Made by a program: the position numbers and the translations under genes
Origin: a virus
Strand: one strand, 5' to 3'
Virus record (IMG/VR): IMGVR_UViG_3300031857_000579
Location: 1-37,332 of that record
DNA length: 37,332 bases
Part shown: piece after piece, positions 1 to 7,995 of the stretch
How positions within the stretch are numbered: the stretch's first letter is position 1
Layout of the letters: each line of letters opens with the position of its first letter
The notes under the pieces: model-generated
Database searches by the model: none
Told to the model about the DNA's origin: nothing
The model's input: the letters and a program-made list of their open reading frames with translations, nothing else

Positions 1-1
1 T

Positions 2-127
2 CAAGTGCGTGGACATTGGCGCACTTACAAATCAGGAAAGCGCGGTTGGGTGAGTGAATGTTGGAAAGGTGATGCAAGCAAAGGAACTGTTTTTAAAGAC
101 TATCAACTCAAGGAGAAGAACACATGA
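2..127 (+). CDS. C-terminal end of a small hypothetical protein (5' partial)
   Basis: An open frame enters from the left edge and ends at the TGA at 125-127, giving about 41 residues rich in Trp, Lys and Gly. Its stop overlaps the next start as ATGA, so the two genes are translationally coupled. The last codons (LKEKNT, stop) and the embedded Shine-Dalgarno AAGGAGAAG lie in a 23-base segment repeated exactly at 37093-37115. The pattern of short basic and aromatic residues recalls the basic tails of small phage and plasmid proteins, but no function can be assigned. The N-terminus is outside the window. Confidence 0.6.
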   Translation, partial: QVRGHWRTYKSGKRGWVSECWKGDASKGTVFKDYQLKEKNT

Positions 128-357
128 CTGATTGGACACAAGAAGAGGACGAAGCCTTCAACATGGTTGAAAAGCAAAGTAACCTTGGCAAGCAAATCCT
201 GAGAGACATAGAGGGACAGCCGTATCACTTTGATGTGTTCGTGTCTGTATCGCAGCGCAATCAGGTGCTCGAAGAAGTAGCCAAGCAGTTTGATGTCATG
301 CCCTTTGGGGACACTGCTGCCAGCTTTGCTTGCTTTGTCAGGAATATGAAGCAATGA
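124..357 (+). CDS. Small acidic hypothetical protein
   Basis: A 77-residue protein with a strong ribosome site (AAGGAGAAG) seven bases before the ATG and a 4-base ATGA overlap with the preceding gene. It is acidic at the N-terminus (TQEEDEAFN) and otherwise soluble-looking, with no membrane segment and no motif I recognise. It converges on the primase gene, and the hairpin at 357-377 separates the two. It belongs to the small-gene type seen at the right end of the window (36501-37332). Function unknown. Confidence 0.7.
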   Translation: MTDWTQEEDEAFNMVEKQSNLGKQILRDIEGQPYHFDVFVSVSQRNQVLEEVAKQFDVMPFGDTAASFACFVRNMKQ

Positions 358-377
358 AAAAGCCCCTCGCGGGGCTT
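357..377 (-). terminator. Rho-independent terminator of the primase gene
   Basis: AAGCCCC (360-366), loop TCGC, GGGGCTT (371-377). Read on the minus strand the stem is followed by five T residues (plus-strand A at 357-361), which is the arrangement expected after the leftward primase gene ending at 380. On the plus strand no T-run follows, so it is mainly a minus-strand terminator. Confidence 0.8.
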
Positions 378-379
378 GA

Positions 380-2854
380 TCAATCCAGCAACTCAGCCCC
401 GTAAACACGGGGTTTTTCTTTTTTGGACAGCCTGTAGATCTCGTCAAGCTGGCGCTGCTTAGCATCGATGACAGCCTTGCGGTGATCCTTAAACTGCACA
501 GCCAGTGCAGGGTTGATGGCCCACTGGGCATGGTGCTGGTTCTCCCGTGTGCCGTCATCCATTCGCATGACCCACCTTCCCTGCTCCAGCGGATACATCG
601 CGCCGTAGATCATTTGGTCTTGTTGCCACACGTTGACCTTCTCGATCTGACGGCGTGCTGACCGCTTGATCTCAGCCATGGTGATCGTGCTCTCATCGGC
701 GTGTTGGATGATGTAGTCACGCAGCCAGGTATCAAAGTTGGACGAGCCGCTTAGCTCGGCCAGTGCATAGCGATACGCCGGCACAACATAAGACTGAACC
801 AACTGAATCACCCGCTGGGTCAGCTCTGCACTGACTACCATGCTAAAGGGCGATTCAATCAAATGGAACATGAGAATCAAACGGCCTGTTAAGCCTTCCA
901 ACTTACCGAAGGCCGTCATAAACGTATCGTCAGACTGCAAGAGACGCTCATCATTTCGCTTGCTGTCGTACCAGTCTTGGAATTCTTGGTACACAACCTT
1001 GGCCTCAGGACTAAGCTGGTAAGTTGTGGCAGGCAGGGCAAACACGATGCGCAAGGTCTGCTCCCACTGATCTTTGTTCAACAGATAGTCGGGGATCTCG
1101 ATGGGCTTCTTGGTCAAGTCACCGTTCAGGATGCAAGGCACAAAGCGTTGAACCAGGCCGTCTGCTGAAAGGTTGTGCAGGTTCTCACGGAACACACGGG
1201 GTTGGATGTTGCCGTAGATCGATACGGCCAGGTTTTCAGCATAGATCGATCCACTGCCTACGCGATCCATCTCATAGCTTGATGACTCGTAAGCCTTGAC
1301 CCATGCCGAGCGATCCTCACCACTGGCCTTGTCTGTTAGCTTACGCACCCAGCTGTTCATCTCGTCTAAAGCACAGAGCAACCCACGGGGTCTGTCTGCT
1401 GCCAAACGCACTAGCTTCTGACTGGTCACGTCATCCACGGTGATGCGAAGGGGCACGGGCTGGGGCGGCAGCTCATGCACCGATGGCGCTTGGCTGGTAT
1501 CGAGCAGGGCATCGGGTGAAGCTGAGAAGTCAAGGAACGCCTTTTTGCTTGACGCATACATGGCCTCTTGACCTTCCCAGTCGAGAAGCTCTTTCTTGAA
1601 CCGTGGCCGGTCTTCCATCTCAAGGTGTTTGAGTGGGGCCAGCATGGGGGCCGAGCCTGGTGTCTTCTTGTCTGCCGGTGCGCCGATCGTCATCAGCCAC
1701 AGCACTGGGGGAACCTTGAAGTCTTTGATCAGCTCAAGCCGTGTGCGTGCATCGACTACGCCACACACTGCGGCTAAGCCTGCGAACAAGGGAACAAGAG
1801 GATCACAGCCAACAGTCTGGCCGATCTCGTTTGCGCGTCTAGCAATGACGGCTGGCCACAAAGAAACATCCATCATCGGTGGCCTTGGCCGTAGGTCAAC
1901 GATGACTGACTTTGGGTCAGCGGGTGACTCCACTTGTGCGAACATTGTGGAAATGTCAGGCATAGGGCGCACCCATCCGTGTTGTTTGGCTATGTGAAAC
2001 AGCGATCCTAACTTGACCGCAGTCGCTTTGTCGTTGCGAAAGCTCATCCACTGGTGAGCGATTTGTGATTCGCCAGGATATTTGGCAGACGGCATCGACC
2101 AGTCGTTCCAAAGCGTAAGCGCAGTCTGAAGCTGATCTGTCTGTTCGCCGGCCCACTTGAGCGCCATGCCCACTGTGACCCACTCTTCACGAGAGCAGTC
2201 AGGGTTTATGGCTTCCAGCGCTGTGCGGATGTCTTCCCATGAAGCATCAATCGATTCACCCGTGCCAATCGTGCGCTCCTTGTCCTGCGCCAGCAGACCT
2301 TGCCACAGATCGAGCAGGGGCTGCGGTAACACTGGCAAGCGTGTCCAGTGACCTTTTCCTGCCCAGCGGTAGGGTTGCTGTGTTTCGGGGTGAATGGATG
2401 GTGGCAGAACATCCTGCACCGTAAGATTGTTGGCCGTAGCGCAGCGCAACTCGTATGCTGTGATGCCGTTAATCAGGATCTTTTTGGACGGCAACGTCAG
2501 GCCAAAGGGCATCGTGAACAAAAGTTTGCCGTGGCCAGCCCTGCCCGAGTCCACAATGACAGCATCGTTAGCATCATACAACGCCTGGAGATCGATGCCG
2601 TGTTGCTTAAGCGCCACGGTGGTGCTGTCCCATTCATCAATGTCAAGCGCCATCGTGCCAGAGTAAGCGTGGGCCAAGCCAATACCAAAGCCTTGGGGCA
2701 GATCACCCTGTGCCTTCAAAGCATTTGGTTTAAGGTTCCAACCGGGTGTGCGTGGCCCCTTTGTGCCAGCAGGGATGGGCACAAGTGACCAGCCGTGACG
2801 GATGTACGCATCAACAGATGCAGGATGTTGTTGTACTTGTGGTGCTGTGCTCAT
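380..2854 (-). CDS. Prim-pol primase-polymerase with DUF3987 helicase-like domain
   Basis: An 824-residue replication protein. The N-terminus fits the bifunctional primase/polymerase (archaeo-eukaryotic primase) fold: an early GW(S)LVPI segment near residue 21, the catalytic-type DID at 71-73, and SGRAGHG with H108. A PriCT-2-like segment with conserved Trp residues follows at about 205-290. The long C-terminal part (about 325-800) resembles DUF3987, a helicase-like domain of phage and plasmid replication proteins. Its expected Walker A loop is unusual here (GAPADKKT). It probably synthesises primers and may unwind DNA at the fork for the PolB at 5707. The ATG at 2854 has no visible Shine-Dalgarno, but overlaps the stop of a 13-codon leader ORF that has a good one. 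Confidence 0.85.
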   Translation of the reverse strand: MSTAPQVQQHPASVDAYIRHGWSLVPIPAGTKGPRTPGWNLKPNALKAQGDLPQGFGIGLAHAYSGTMALDIDEWDSTTVALKQHGIDLQALYDANDAVIVDSGRAGHGKLLFTMPFGLTLPSKKILINGITAYELRCATANNLTVQDVLPPSIHPETQQPYRWAGKGHWTRLPVLPQPLLDLWQGLLAQDKERTIGTGESIDASWEDIRTALEAINPDCSREEWVTVGMALKWAGEQTDQLQTALTLWNDWSMPSAKYPGESQIAHQWMSFRNDKATAVKLGSLFHIAKQHGWVRPMPDISTMFAQVESPADPKSVIVDLRPRPPMMDVSLWPAVIARRANEIGQTVGCDPLVPLFAGLAAVCGVVDARTRLELIKDFKVPPVLWLMTIGAPADKKTPGSAPMLAPLKHLEMEDRPRFKKELLDWEGQEAMYASSKKAFLDFSASPDALLDTSQAPSVHELPPQPVPLRITVDDVTSQKLVRLAADRPRGLLCALDEMNSWVRKLTDKASGEDRSAWVKAYESSSYEMDRVGSGSIYAENLAVSIYGNIQPRVFRENLHNLSADGLVQRFVPCILNGDLTKKPIEIPDYLLNKDQWEQTLRIVFALPATTYQLSPEAKVVYQEFQDWYDSKRNDERLLQSDDTFMTAFGKLEGLTGRLILMFHLIESPFSMVVSAELTQRVIQLVQSYVVPAYRYALAELSGSSNFDTWLRDYIIQHADESTITMAEIKRSARRQIEKVNVWQQDQMIYGAMYPLEQGRWVMRMDDGTRENQHHAQWAINPALAVQFKDHRKAVIDAKQRQLDEIYRLSKKEKPRVYGAELLD

Positions 2855-2892
2855 ATAATCGTTTCTGACAATGCAGTTGTCACTTGTTTCAT
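2851..2892 (-). CDS. Leader mini-ORF coupled to the primase (13 aa)
   Basis: On the minus strand a GGAGA ribosome site lies about nine bases before an ATG at 2892. The frame encodes MKQVTTALSETII and stops with TGA at 2853-2851, overlapping the primase ATG (2854-2852) as ATGA. The primase start itself has only an A/T-rich sequence before it and no Shine-Dalgarno. The simplest reading is termination-reinitiation: ribosomes load at the mini-ORF and pass to the primase. Whether the peptide itself does anything is unknown. Confidence 0.5.
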   Translation of the reverse strand: MKQVTTALSETII

Positions 2893-2911
2893 GAATTTGT
2901 CTCTCCTTTTT

Positions 2912-2941
2912 AGCCCCGGTCTAACCACCGGGGCTTTTCTT
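2912..2941 (+). terminator. Rightward terminator-like hairpin in the primase leader
   Basis: AGCCCCGGT (2912-2920), loop CTAACC, ACCGGGGCT (2927-2935), followed on the plus strand by TTTCTTT. It would stop rightward transcription, antisense to the primase, from entering the replication operon. In the leftward primase transcript the same hairpin sits immediately before the mini-ORF ribosome site (AAAAAGGAGAG) and could affect its accessibility. Confidence 0.65.
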
Positions 2942-2965
2942 TGCTAAAAATATTTTTACAAACTG

Positions 2966-2995
2966 TTGTACAATCGTACCACACTGTGATACACT
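2966..2995 (+). promoter_or_regulatory. Candidate promoter of the replication operon
   Basis: TTGTAC (2966-2971), 18-base spacer, and an extended -10 TG-A-TACACT (TACACT at 2990-2995), 27 bases before the first gene of the rightward operon. The block ACTGTGATACACT (2983-2995) recurs exactly at 9396-9408, and a relative (CTGTGATAACCT) is at 32866-32877, each ahead of a plus-strand gene. A small palindrome CACA-C-TGTG overlaps at 2980-2988. Assigned by pattern only. Confidence 0.45.
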
Positions 2996-3021
2996 TTGTG
3001 CAACTGATCAGGAAATAATTT

Positions 3022-3219
3022 ATGGCAACCAAACCCCTCACCAAGTTTTTGACCGTTAGGCTCACGCCTAATGATCACAAAGCATTTCACCGAAAGGCAG
3101 ACAGGTACGGTAAACCGTCCGATGTCCTCCGTGAGATAGTGCAAGCGTTCAATTCTGATCGCCTTGTAATTCAACCCCCCGTAATCGAAAAGGAATCGTT
3201 ATATGTCATTGGAAAATAA
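3022..3219 (+). CDS. Small ribbon-helix-helix-like DNA-binding protein
   Basis: A 65-residue first gene of the replication operon, preceded by AGGAAA. The start TKFLTVRLTPNDHKAFHRKA reads as a short beta strand followed by helices, the pattern of Arc/CopG-type ribbon-helix-helix regulators, which bind DNA as dimers through the strand. As leader gene of the operon, next to the small CACA-C-TGTG palindrome in the promoter, it could autoregulate; that is inference. It overlaps the next gene by 17 bases, indicating co-translation. Confidence 0.5.
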   Translation: MATKPLTKFLTVRLTPNDHKAFHRKADRYGKPSDVLREIVQAFNSDRLVIQPPVIEKESLYVIGK

Positions 3220-3601
3220 AATTGAAGCGCTGACTGCCGCTGTTCTCGCGTTGACTGCCAAACTTGAGTCGAGCAATGTAGCACCAGCCGCACCCGTTGC
3301 GCCAGCTCCTGCACCTGTGGTAGAAGTTGCACCAGTGGTAACCGCTCCCGTGGCTCCCGTCATGCCTGCTCCCCCAGCTTTTGTAACCCCTGCGCCAGCT
3401 CCTGCACCTGTGGCCGGTGGTGCACCGTTCTCTGACGGCAAAGGTCTAATCGACTATGTCATGAGTGCATATAAGGCACTGGGCGCAGCTAAGGGATCAC
3501 AGATCCAAAACGTACTGGTGAGCTTGGGTTACCAGAACATCAACGATGTCAAACCTGAGCACTATGGTGCGTTGTTTGCTGGTGTTGAGGCACTGAAATG
3601 A
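3203..3601 (+). CDS. Hypothetical protein with Pro/Ala linker
   Basis: A 132-residue protein in three parts: an N-terminal helix of about 25 residues (KIEALTAAVLALTAKLES) that could be a coiled coil, a low-complexity Pro/Ala/Val linker at about 27-75, and a compact C-terminal domain (about 76-132) ending INDVKPEHYGALFAGVEAL. The design suggests an oligomerising helix tethering a globular domain. Its position between a regulator and the Cas4-like nuclease suggests a role in replication or recombination. I know no assigned function. The stop overlaps the next gene's ATG. Confidence 0.65.
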   Translation: MSLENKIEALTAAVLALTAKLESSNVAPAAPVAPAPAPVVEVAPVVTAPVAPVMPAPPAFVTPAPAPAPVAGGAPFSDGKGLIDYVMSAYKALGAAKGSQIQNVLVSLGYQNINDVKPEHYGALFAGVEALK

Positions 3602-4896
3602 GCGATCACGCCAAGCTGTCCCCCTCGAAGCGCAACCGCTGGGCCTTGTGCCCTGGTAGCATTCGAGAGGAGGCCAAGTACCCTGAGCAAGAAAGCGGTG
3701 AAGCCGCTGTTGACGGGACACACAGCCACACGTTGCTTGAGACTTGCATCAAAAGTGGCATGGACGCTGCCTTATACGTTGGTCAAAGTCTTTTTGACCA
3801 CGAAGGGCAGTTTAAGGTTGACGCCGACCGCGCCAAGCGCGTGCAGATTGCACTTGACTACATTGCCAAACGAGTAAAAGAAGAAGGCACGCCTTTCTTT
3901 ATCGCTAAGGTAATTAGCGAAACCCGTGTTGACCCTGCGCACTTGCTTGGCCGTGACGATTTGTCCGGCACAGTGGACGTTCAGATTCAGTGTTATGACA
4001 TCTTGGAACTGATCGACTATAAAGATGGTATGGGTGTCGTTAGCGCTGAAGGTAACTTGCAGCTTGAGCAGTACGCTTACGGTGTGCTGGCAGGCTACAA
4101 GCTGCCCGTTAACGGCCCCTATCCTTTCAAAACAGTTCGCATGACAATCATCCAGCCTAAGCTGGCACTGCGCGGCATGAATCCAATCACATCTCATGAT
4201 GTGGCTGTAAGCGATCTGTTGGCTAACATGGGTACAATCATCACGCAAGCTGCCGCAACTGACAAACCAGATGCACCGCTTGTACCGGGTGAAAGTCAAT
4301 GTAAATTTTGCCGCGCTAAGGGATCATGCTCCGCGCTGGCAAGTAACGTAATGAAGGAGGTAGGAATCATGTTCCAGCCAGTAGTAAGTCAAACACTCGA
4401 TGTCGCGCAGCAAAGCGCTGACAAAGATCCATCCACGATGGACGATGCCCAGATCCGTCAGATCATGGAAGCCGCTCCCCTGATGCGCCAACTCCTCGAA
4501 GGTGTGGAGAAGGAAGCCCTGCGCCGCTTGGAAGCTGGTCAAACCATTGCCGGCCTCAAACTGGTTAATGGCCGTGGCTCCCGTGCTTGGGCATTACCCG
4601 AAGAAGAGATGGCCGAGAAGCTCGTGAAGATGGGCATCCCTAAAAGCGCGATCTATGAAACCAAACTCGTCACCCCTGCTAAGGCTGAGAAGCTGACGTG
4701 GGACAAGAAAGACGGCACAAAGGTTCAGCTTACCGACAGACAGCTTGCCCGTATGGAGCAGGAATATGTCGTCAAGATTGCTGGCAAACTGACTGTCGTT
4801 CCCGAATCTGATAGCCGCCAGGCTGTCATAACAAATGCTGCGCCGCTGTTTAGCGCAGTTGAAACCCCCGCCGAGCTTCCAGCTTGGCTTTCGTAA
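3598..4896 (+). CDS. DUF2800 Cas4/RecB-like PD-(D/E)XK nuclease
   Basis: A 432-residue protein with the features of phage DUF2800, a Cas4/AddB-related nuclease family. An N-terminal Cys (C18 in WALCPGS) and a C-terminal trio (C235, C238, C244 in CKFCRAKGSC) match the four-Cys 4Fe-4S set. The nuclease core shows DGTHSH (39-44), D127 in GTVDVQ, and D140-Y-K142 in LIDYKDG as the D...(D/E)XK residues, with QLEQYAYG (155-162) as the following helix. About 180 residues follow the cluster, rich in Lys and Glu and of unknown role. It probably trims DNA ends during recombination or replication. It overlaps the upstream gene by 4 bases. Confidence 0.8.
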   Translation: MSDHAKLSPSKRNRWALCPGSIREEAKYPEQESGEAAVDGTHSHTLLETCIKSGMDAALYVGQSLFDHEGQFKVDADRAKRVQIALDYIAKRVKEEGTPFFIAKVISETRVDPAHLLGRDDLSGTVDVQIQCYDILELIDYKDGMGVVSAEGNLQLEQYAYGVLAGYKLPVNGPYPFKTVRMTIIQPKLALRGMNPITSHDVAVSDLLANMGTIITQAAATDKPDAPLVPGESQCKFCRAKGSCSALASNVMKEVGIMFQPVVSQTLDVAQQSADKDPSTMDDAQIRQIMEAAPLMRQLLEGVEKEALRRLEAGQTIAGLKLVNGRGSRAWALPEEEMAEKLVKMGIPKSAIYETKLVTPAKAEKLTWDKKDGTKVQLTDRQLARMEQEYVVKIAGKLTVVPESDSRQAVITNAAPLFSAVETPAELPAWLS

Positions 4897-4914
4897 ATCA
4901 ATGGAGTAAATGTA

Positions 4915-5595
4915 ATGTCCGAAGTTATCTTTTTATCAAATGTTCGTTTGTCTTTTCCTCATCTTGCTGAACCCCAGCGACAGGTCAATGAGGCTACTGG
5001 TAAGGAGCGCATCTCCTACAACTGTGAGTTCCTGATGCCTCAGGATCACGCAGGCTTCCAGCAGTTCATGGCTCGCTACGGTGCGATGGCATTGGAGAAG
5101 TGGAAAGAGCACGCCCAGACTGTCATGGGCATGATCCAGCAAGATCGCAAGCTGCGTTGCTTTGGCATGGGTAGCGAGAAGGTCAACAAAAAGACTTTCC
5201 AGCCCTATGACGGCTACGCTGGCAACGTGTTTATCACTGCTGGCCGTGACTCTGCACCGCAGATGATCCAAGCCGATGGCTCACCTGTTGATCCTGCCAA
5301 CACAATGGCATTTCAGCAGTTGGCACGCAAACTGTACGGTGGCTGCCGAGTCAACGCCGCCGTCAAACCCTGGTTGCAAGAGAACAAGCATGGCCGTGGC
5401 ATCCGCTGCGACTTAATCGCTGTTCAATTTGCTGGTGACGATACTGCATTCGGTGAAGGAGCCGTTGATGCGTCTAATTTATTCGGCGCGGTTACGACTG
5501 CTCCGGCTGGAATGTTTGGCTCTGCGCCTCAAGGTGCGCCTGCGATGCCTGGTGCGCCGTTTCAAGGCTTACCTTCGTTCCTAGGCGGTCAATAA
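4915..5595 (+). CDS. DUF2815 protein, likely single-stranded DNA-binding
   Basis: A 226-residue protein whose N-terminus (FLSNVRLSFPHLAEP followed by a short polar stretch and CEFLMP) is characteristic of DUF2815, a family encoded in phage replication modules next to DUF2800 and thought to be OB-fold, SSB-like. The C-terminus is low-complexity, rich in Gly, Ala and Pro with repeated GAP, like the flexible tail of an SSB, though it lacks the usual acidic tip. The ATG at 4915 follows GGAGTAAATGTA, a leader closely like those at 9439 and 5707. Position between the Cas4-like nuclease and PolB supports a DNA-binding role at the fork. Confidence 0.75.
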   Translation: MSEVIFLSNVRLSFPHLAEPQRQVNEATGKERISYNCEFLMPQDHAGFQQFMARYGAMALEKWKEHAQTVMGMIQQDRKLRCFGMGSEKVNKKTFQPYDGYAGNVFITAGRDSAPQMIQADGSPVDPANTMAFQQLARKLYGGCRVNAAVKPWLQENKHGRGIRCDLIAVQFAGDDTAFGEGAVDASNLFGAVTTAPAGMFGSAPQGAPAMPGAPFQGLPSFLGGQ

Positions 5596-5600
5596 AAATC

Positions 5601-5688
5601 GGGGGCTGTTAAGCCAGCATTCGAGGATGTTTCTGTAGGGATTTTCTGGCTTTCTCCCCTACCTAGACGAAACCAAATCGAAGCCCCC
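5601..5688 (+). ncRNA. Candidate structured RNA leader of the DNA polymerase gene
   Basis: An 88-base element fills most of the gap between the DUF2815 and polymerase genes. An outer stem pairs GGGGGCT (5601-5607) with AGCCCCC (5682-5688). Inside it AAGCCAG (5611-5617) pairs with CTGGCTT (5646-5652), and GTAGGG (5635-5640) pairs with CCCTAC (5657-5662). The two inner stems interleave, so they form a pseudoknot or are mutually exclusive alternatives. No T-run follows, so it is not a standard terminator. I do not recognise it as a known riboswitch class. The role, possibly translational control of PolB, is inference. Confidence 0.45.
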
Positions 5689-5706
5689 ACCAACTTGGTA
5701 ATTGTA

Positions 5707-7563
5707 ATGAGTAATGATTATGTGTATGACATCGAAACCTACCCCAACGTCTTCACGCTGGCGGTGGAGCATACAGATGCGCCGCTATGCTGGTCTTTTG
5801 AGATCAGCGACCAACGTAACGATTCCAAAGAGATCATCGAGTTTCTCCAGTATCTCAAGGATACGAACGCACGCATGGTCGGGTACAACAACCTGGGGTT
5901 CGACTATCCCGTCCTGCATACGCTGATCCGCATGGGCAAGTCAGATGCCCGAACCCTATACGACAAGGCCATGGCCATCATTAACTCGCAAGATGACGAT
6001 GAAGGTGGCAAGTGGATGCACCAGGTCAACCCGACTGACCGTTTTGTCGAGCAGATCGATCTGTTCAAGATCCACCATTTTGACAACAAGGCACGGGCTA
6101 CCAGCCTCAAGATGCTTGAGTTCAATATGCGCTCGGATACCATCGAGGATCTGCCGTTCCCCGTGGGCACGGCGCTGGGTAAAGAACAGATCGTGACCCT
6201 CAAGAAGTACAACGCCAAGGACGTGCGGGAAACCAAAGCGTTCTATCACAAATCGCTGGACATGATCCGGTTCCGCGAGGAGCTGACGGCCAAGTACAAC
6301 CGTGACTTCATGAATCACAACGACACCAAGATTGGCAAAGATTACTTTGTCATGAAGCTGGAAGAGGCCGGTGTCGCCTGCTATGACTTTAGCTCCAAGG
6401 GACGCACACCCCGCCAGACCCCACGCCCATCGATTGCGCTCAAAGACGCCATCCTGCCGTGGATCCAGTTTGAATCGCCCGAGTTCAACCGTGTGCTTAA
6501 CTGGCTAAAAGAGCAGACAATCACGGAAACGAAGGGGGTGTTCAATGATCTCATCGCTCGCGTTCATGGCTTCGATTTTGTGTTTGGCCTTGGCGGCATT
6601 CATGGATCCATTGAGTCGGAAGTGGTCGAATCGGATGCTGATCACGTCATTGTTGATCTGGACGTTACCTCCTATTATCCAAATCTTGCTATCACTAACG
6701 GATTTCATCCTGCCCATCTTGGCAAGGAATTCGTAAGCATTTACAAGCACCTGTTTGAGCAGCGCAAAACGTACCCCAAGAAGTCAGCCGAGTCAGCGAT
6801 GCTGAAGTTGGCGCTGAACGGTGTGTATGGCGACAGCAACAGCCGCTTCAGCGTCTTTTATGACCCACTGTTCACTATGTCCATTACGCTCAACGGCCAG
6901 CTTCTGCTGTGCCTGCTGGCTGAAGGACTGATGCACATCGAAGGACTTCGCTTGATCCAGGTAAACACGGACGGTCTGACAGTGCGTGTGCCCAGGCAGA
7001 ACAAGTGGCTGGTGGATCTGGCCCGTGCAGCTTGGCAGCTCCGCACCGGCTTGAACCTTGAAGAAGCCATCTACAAGACCATGATGATCCGTGACGTAAA
7101 CAACTACATCGCTCAGTACGAGGATGGGAACGTCAAGCGCAAGGGTGCGTATGAGTGGAGTGCTTTATGGCATCAAAACGCCGGCGGCCTGGTGATCCCC
7201 AAGGTGGCTGAAAAGGTTTTGATCGAGGGTGCACCGATCCGCGAGACGCTGCAAAACTGGCCAGACATCATGGACTTCATGCTTCGCACCAAAGTGCCAC
7301 GGTCTAGCCATCTAGCCATTGAGCGTGACGGCGTGACCTCACAACTGCAAAACATCACACGCTATTACATCGCTGAGGGCGGTGGACGACTGTTCAAGTG
7401 GATGCCTCCGCTTGCCAAGAATCCTGGCCAGTGGCGAAAGATTGGCGTTGAAGCTGGCTGGGGTGTCCAGCCTTGCAATGACATCAAGGATGCTGGCAAG
7501 TTGCCAGTGGATTTTGACTATTACATTCAAGAGGTGGAAAAACTCTGCCTCGGATTAGCATGA
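5707..7563 (+). CDS. Family B DNA polymerase with 3'-5' exonuclease
   Basis: The replicative polymerase, 618 residues from the chosen ATG at 5707. An in-frame ATG at 5695 exists, but 5707 follows the GGTAATTGTA leader shared with neighbouring genes. The exonuclease domain shows Exo I DIET near residue 6, Exo II NNLGFDYPVL and Exo III YNAKDVRE. The polymerase domain shows motif A DVTSYYPNLAI from 319, motif B KLALNGVYGDSNS from 367, and motif C as NTDG (420-423). In motif C the usual first Asp of DTD is Asn; the second, catalytic-type Asp is D422. The protein is short for PolB. No terminal protein is seen, so protein priming cannot be assumed; the prim-pol primase is the likely partner. Confidence 0.88.
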   Translation: MSNDYVYDIETYPNVFTLAVEHTDAPLCWSFEISDQRNDSKEIIEFLQYLKDTNARMVGYNNLGFDYPVLHTLIRMGKSDARTLYDKAMAIINSQDDDEGGKWMHQVNPTDRFVEQIDLFKIHHFDNKARATSLKMLEFNMRSDTIEDLPFPVGTALGKEQIVTLKKYNAKDVRETKAFYHKSLDMIRFREELTAKYNRDFMNHNDTKIGKDYFVMKLEEAGVACYDFSSKGRTPRQTPRPSIALKDAILPWIQFESPEFNRVLNWLKEQTITETKGVFNDLIARVHGFDFVFGLGGIHGSIESEVVESDADHVIVDLDVTSYYPNLAITNGFHPAHLGKEFVSIYKHLFEQRKTYPKKSAESAMLKLALNGVYGDSNSRFSVFYDPLFTMSITLNGQLLLCLLAEGLMHIEGLRLIQVNTDGLTVRVPRQNKWLVDLARAAWQLRTGLNLEEAIYKTMMIRDVNNYIAQYEDGNVKRKGAYEWSALWHQNAGGLVIPKVAEKVLIEGAPIRETLQNWPDIMDFMLRTKVPRSSHLAIERDGVTSQLQNITRYYIAEGGGRLFKWMPPLAKNPGQWRKIGVEAGWGVQPCNDIKDAGKLPVDFDYYIQEVEKLCLGLA

Positions 7564-7730
7564 CAAGTTTTCAATTGTGGGAATACAACAACCTGGCACG
7601 TTTTGCAGAAGAAGCAAACGAGAAGTTGCACGAGCAACAAAAAGAGATTGAAACCCTAAAAGAAGATCTGCGCGTTGCACTTGACGCATATCGAACATTG
7701 GTGATTGAAAATGCTAGAGAAAGACATTGA
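7560..7730 (+). CDS. Small coiled-coil protein (56 aa)
   Basis: A short gene starting in an ATGA overlap with the polymerase stop and ending inside the next gene, so it is tightly coupled on both sides. The product is nearly all helix: after a MTSFQLWEYNNLARF start it runs as Glu/Lys/Leu heptad-like sequence (NEKLHEQQKEIETLKEDLR), which predicts a coiled coil. It may be a small partner of the polymerase or nuclease, but only the location suggests this. No known family recognised. Confidence 0.6.
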   Translation: MTSFQLWEYNNLARFAEEANEKLHEQQKEIETLKEDLRVALDAYRTLVIENARERH

Positions 7731-7995
7731 AGCCCGAGTCTGTGAATACGCCCGTGCCAAAAGTGTGCTTGCGTACAAATTCACCAGCCCCGCACGGGCT
7801 GCTGTGCCTGACCGTATGTTCATCGCACCAGATGGCCGTGTGTGGTTTTGTGAATTCAAACGAGGAGGTCAGAAGCCAACTCCTGCTCAGGAGCGGGAAC
7901 ACGCCAAACTCCGAACCCAAAAAGTAAATGTATTTGTAATTGATAACGTAATCGAGGGTAAGACAATGATTGATGTAATGGTGATGGGATGCTGA
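7711..7995 (+). CDS. VRR-NUC domain nuclease
   Basis: A 94-residue stand-alone VRR-NUC protein of the PD-(D/E)XK superfamily. Landmarks are the basic N-terminal helix with an Arg/Lys-rich face, VPDRMFI with D34 as the first acid, E48-F-K50 in WFCEFKRGG as the ExK motif, and Q60 in TPAQEREH. Such small phage VRR nucleases usually lie beside SNF2 helicases and may process branched or junction DNA. The ATG at 7711 is chosen over an upstream TTG. The gene overlaps its neighbours on both sides (20 bases with the coiled-coil gene, 7 with the helicase). Confidence 0.85.
   Translation: MLEKDIEARVCEYARAKSVLAYKFTSPARAAVPDRMFIAPDGRVWFCEFKRGGQKPTPAQEREHAKLRTQKVNVFVIDNVIEGKTMIDVMVMGC

Noticed and set aside
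1956-2788. Several 60-146 codon frames opposite the primase gene
   Set aside because: They are shadows of the long primase frame, with no ribosome sites and no recognisable domains.
5601-5688. Simple terminator between DUF2815 and polymerase genes
   Set aside because: The outer stem is 74 bases apart and no T-run follows; the inner complementary pairs suggest a more complex structure.
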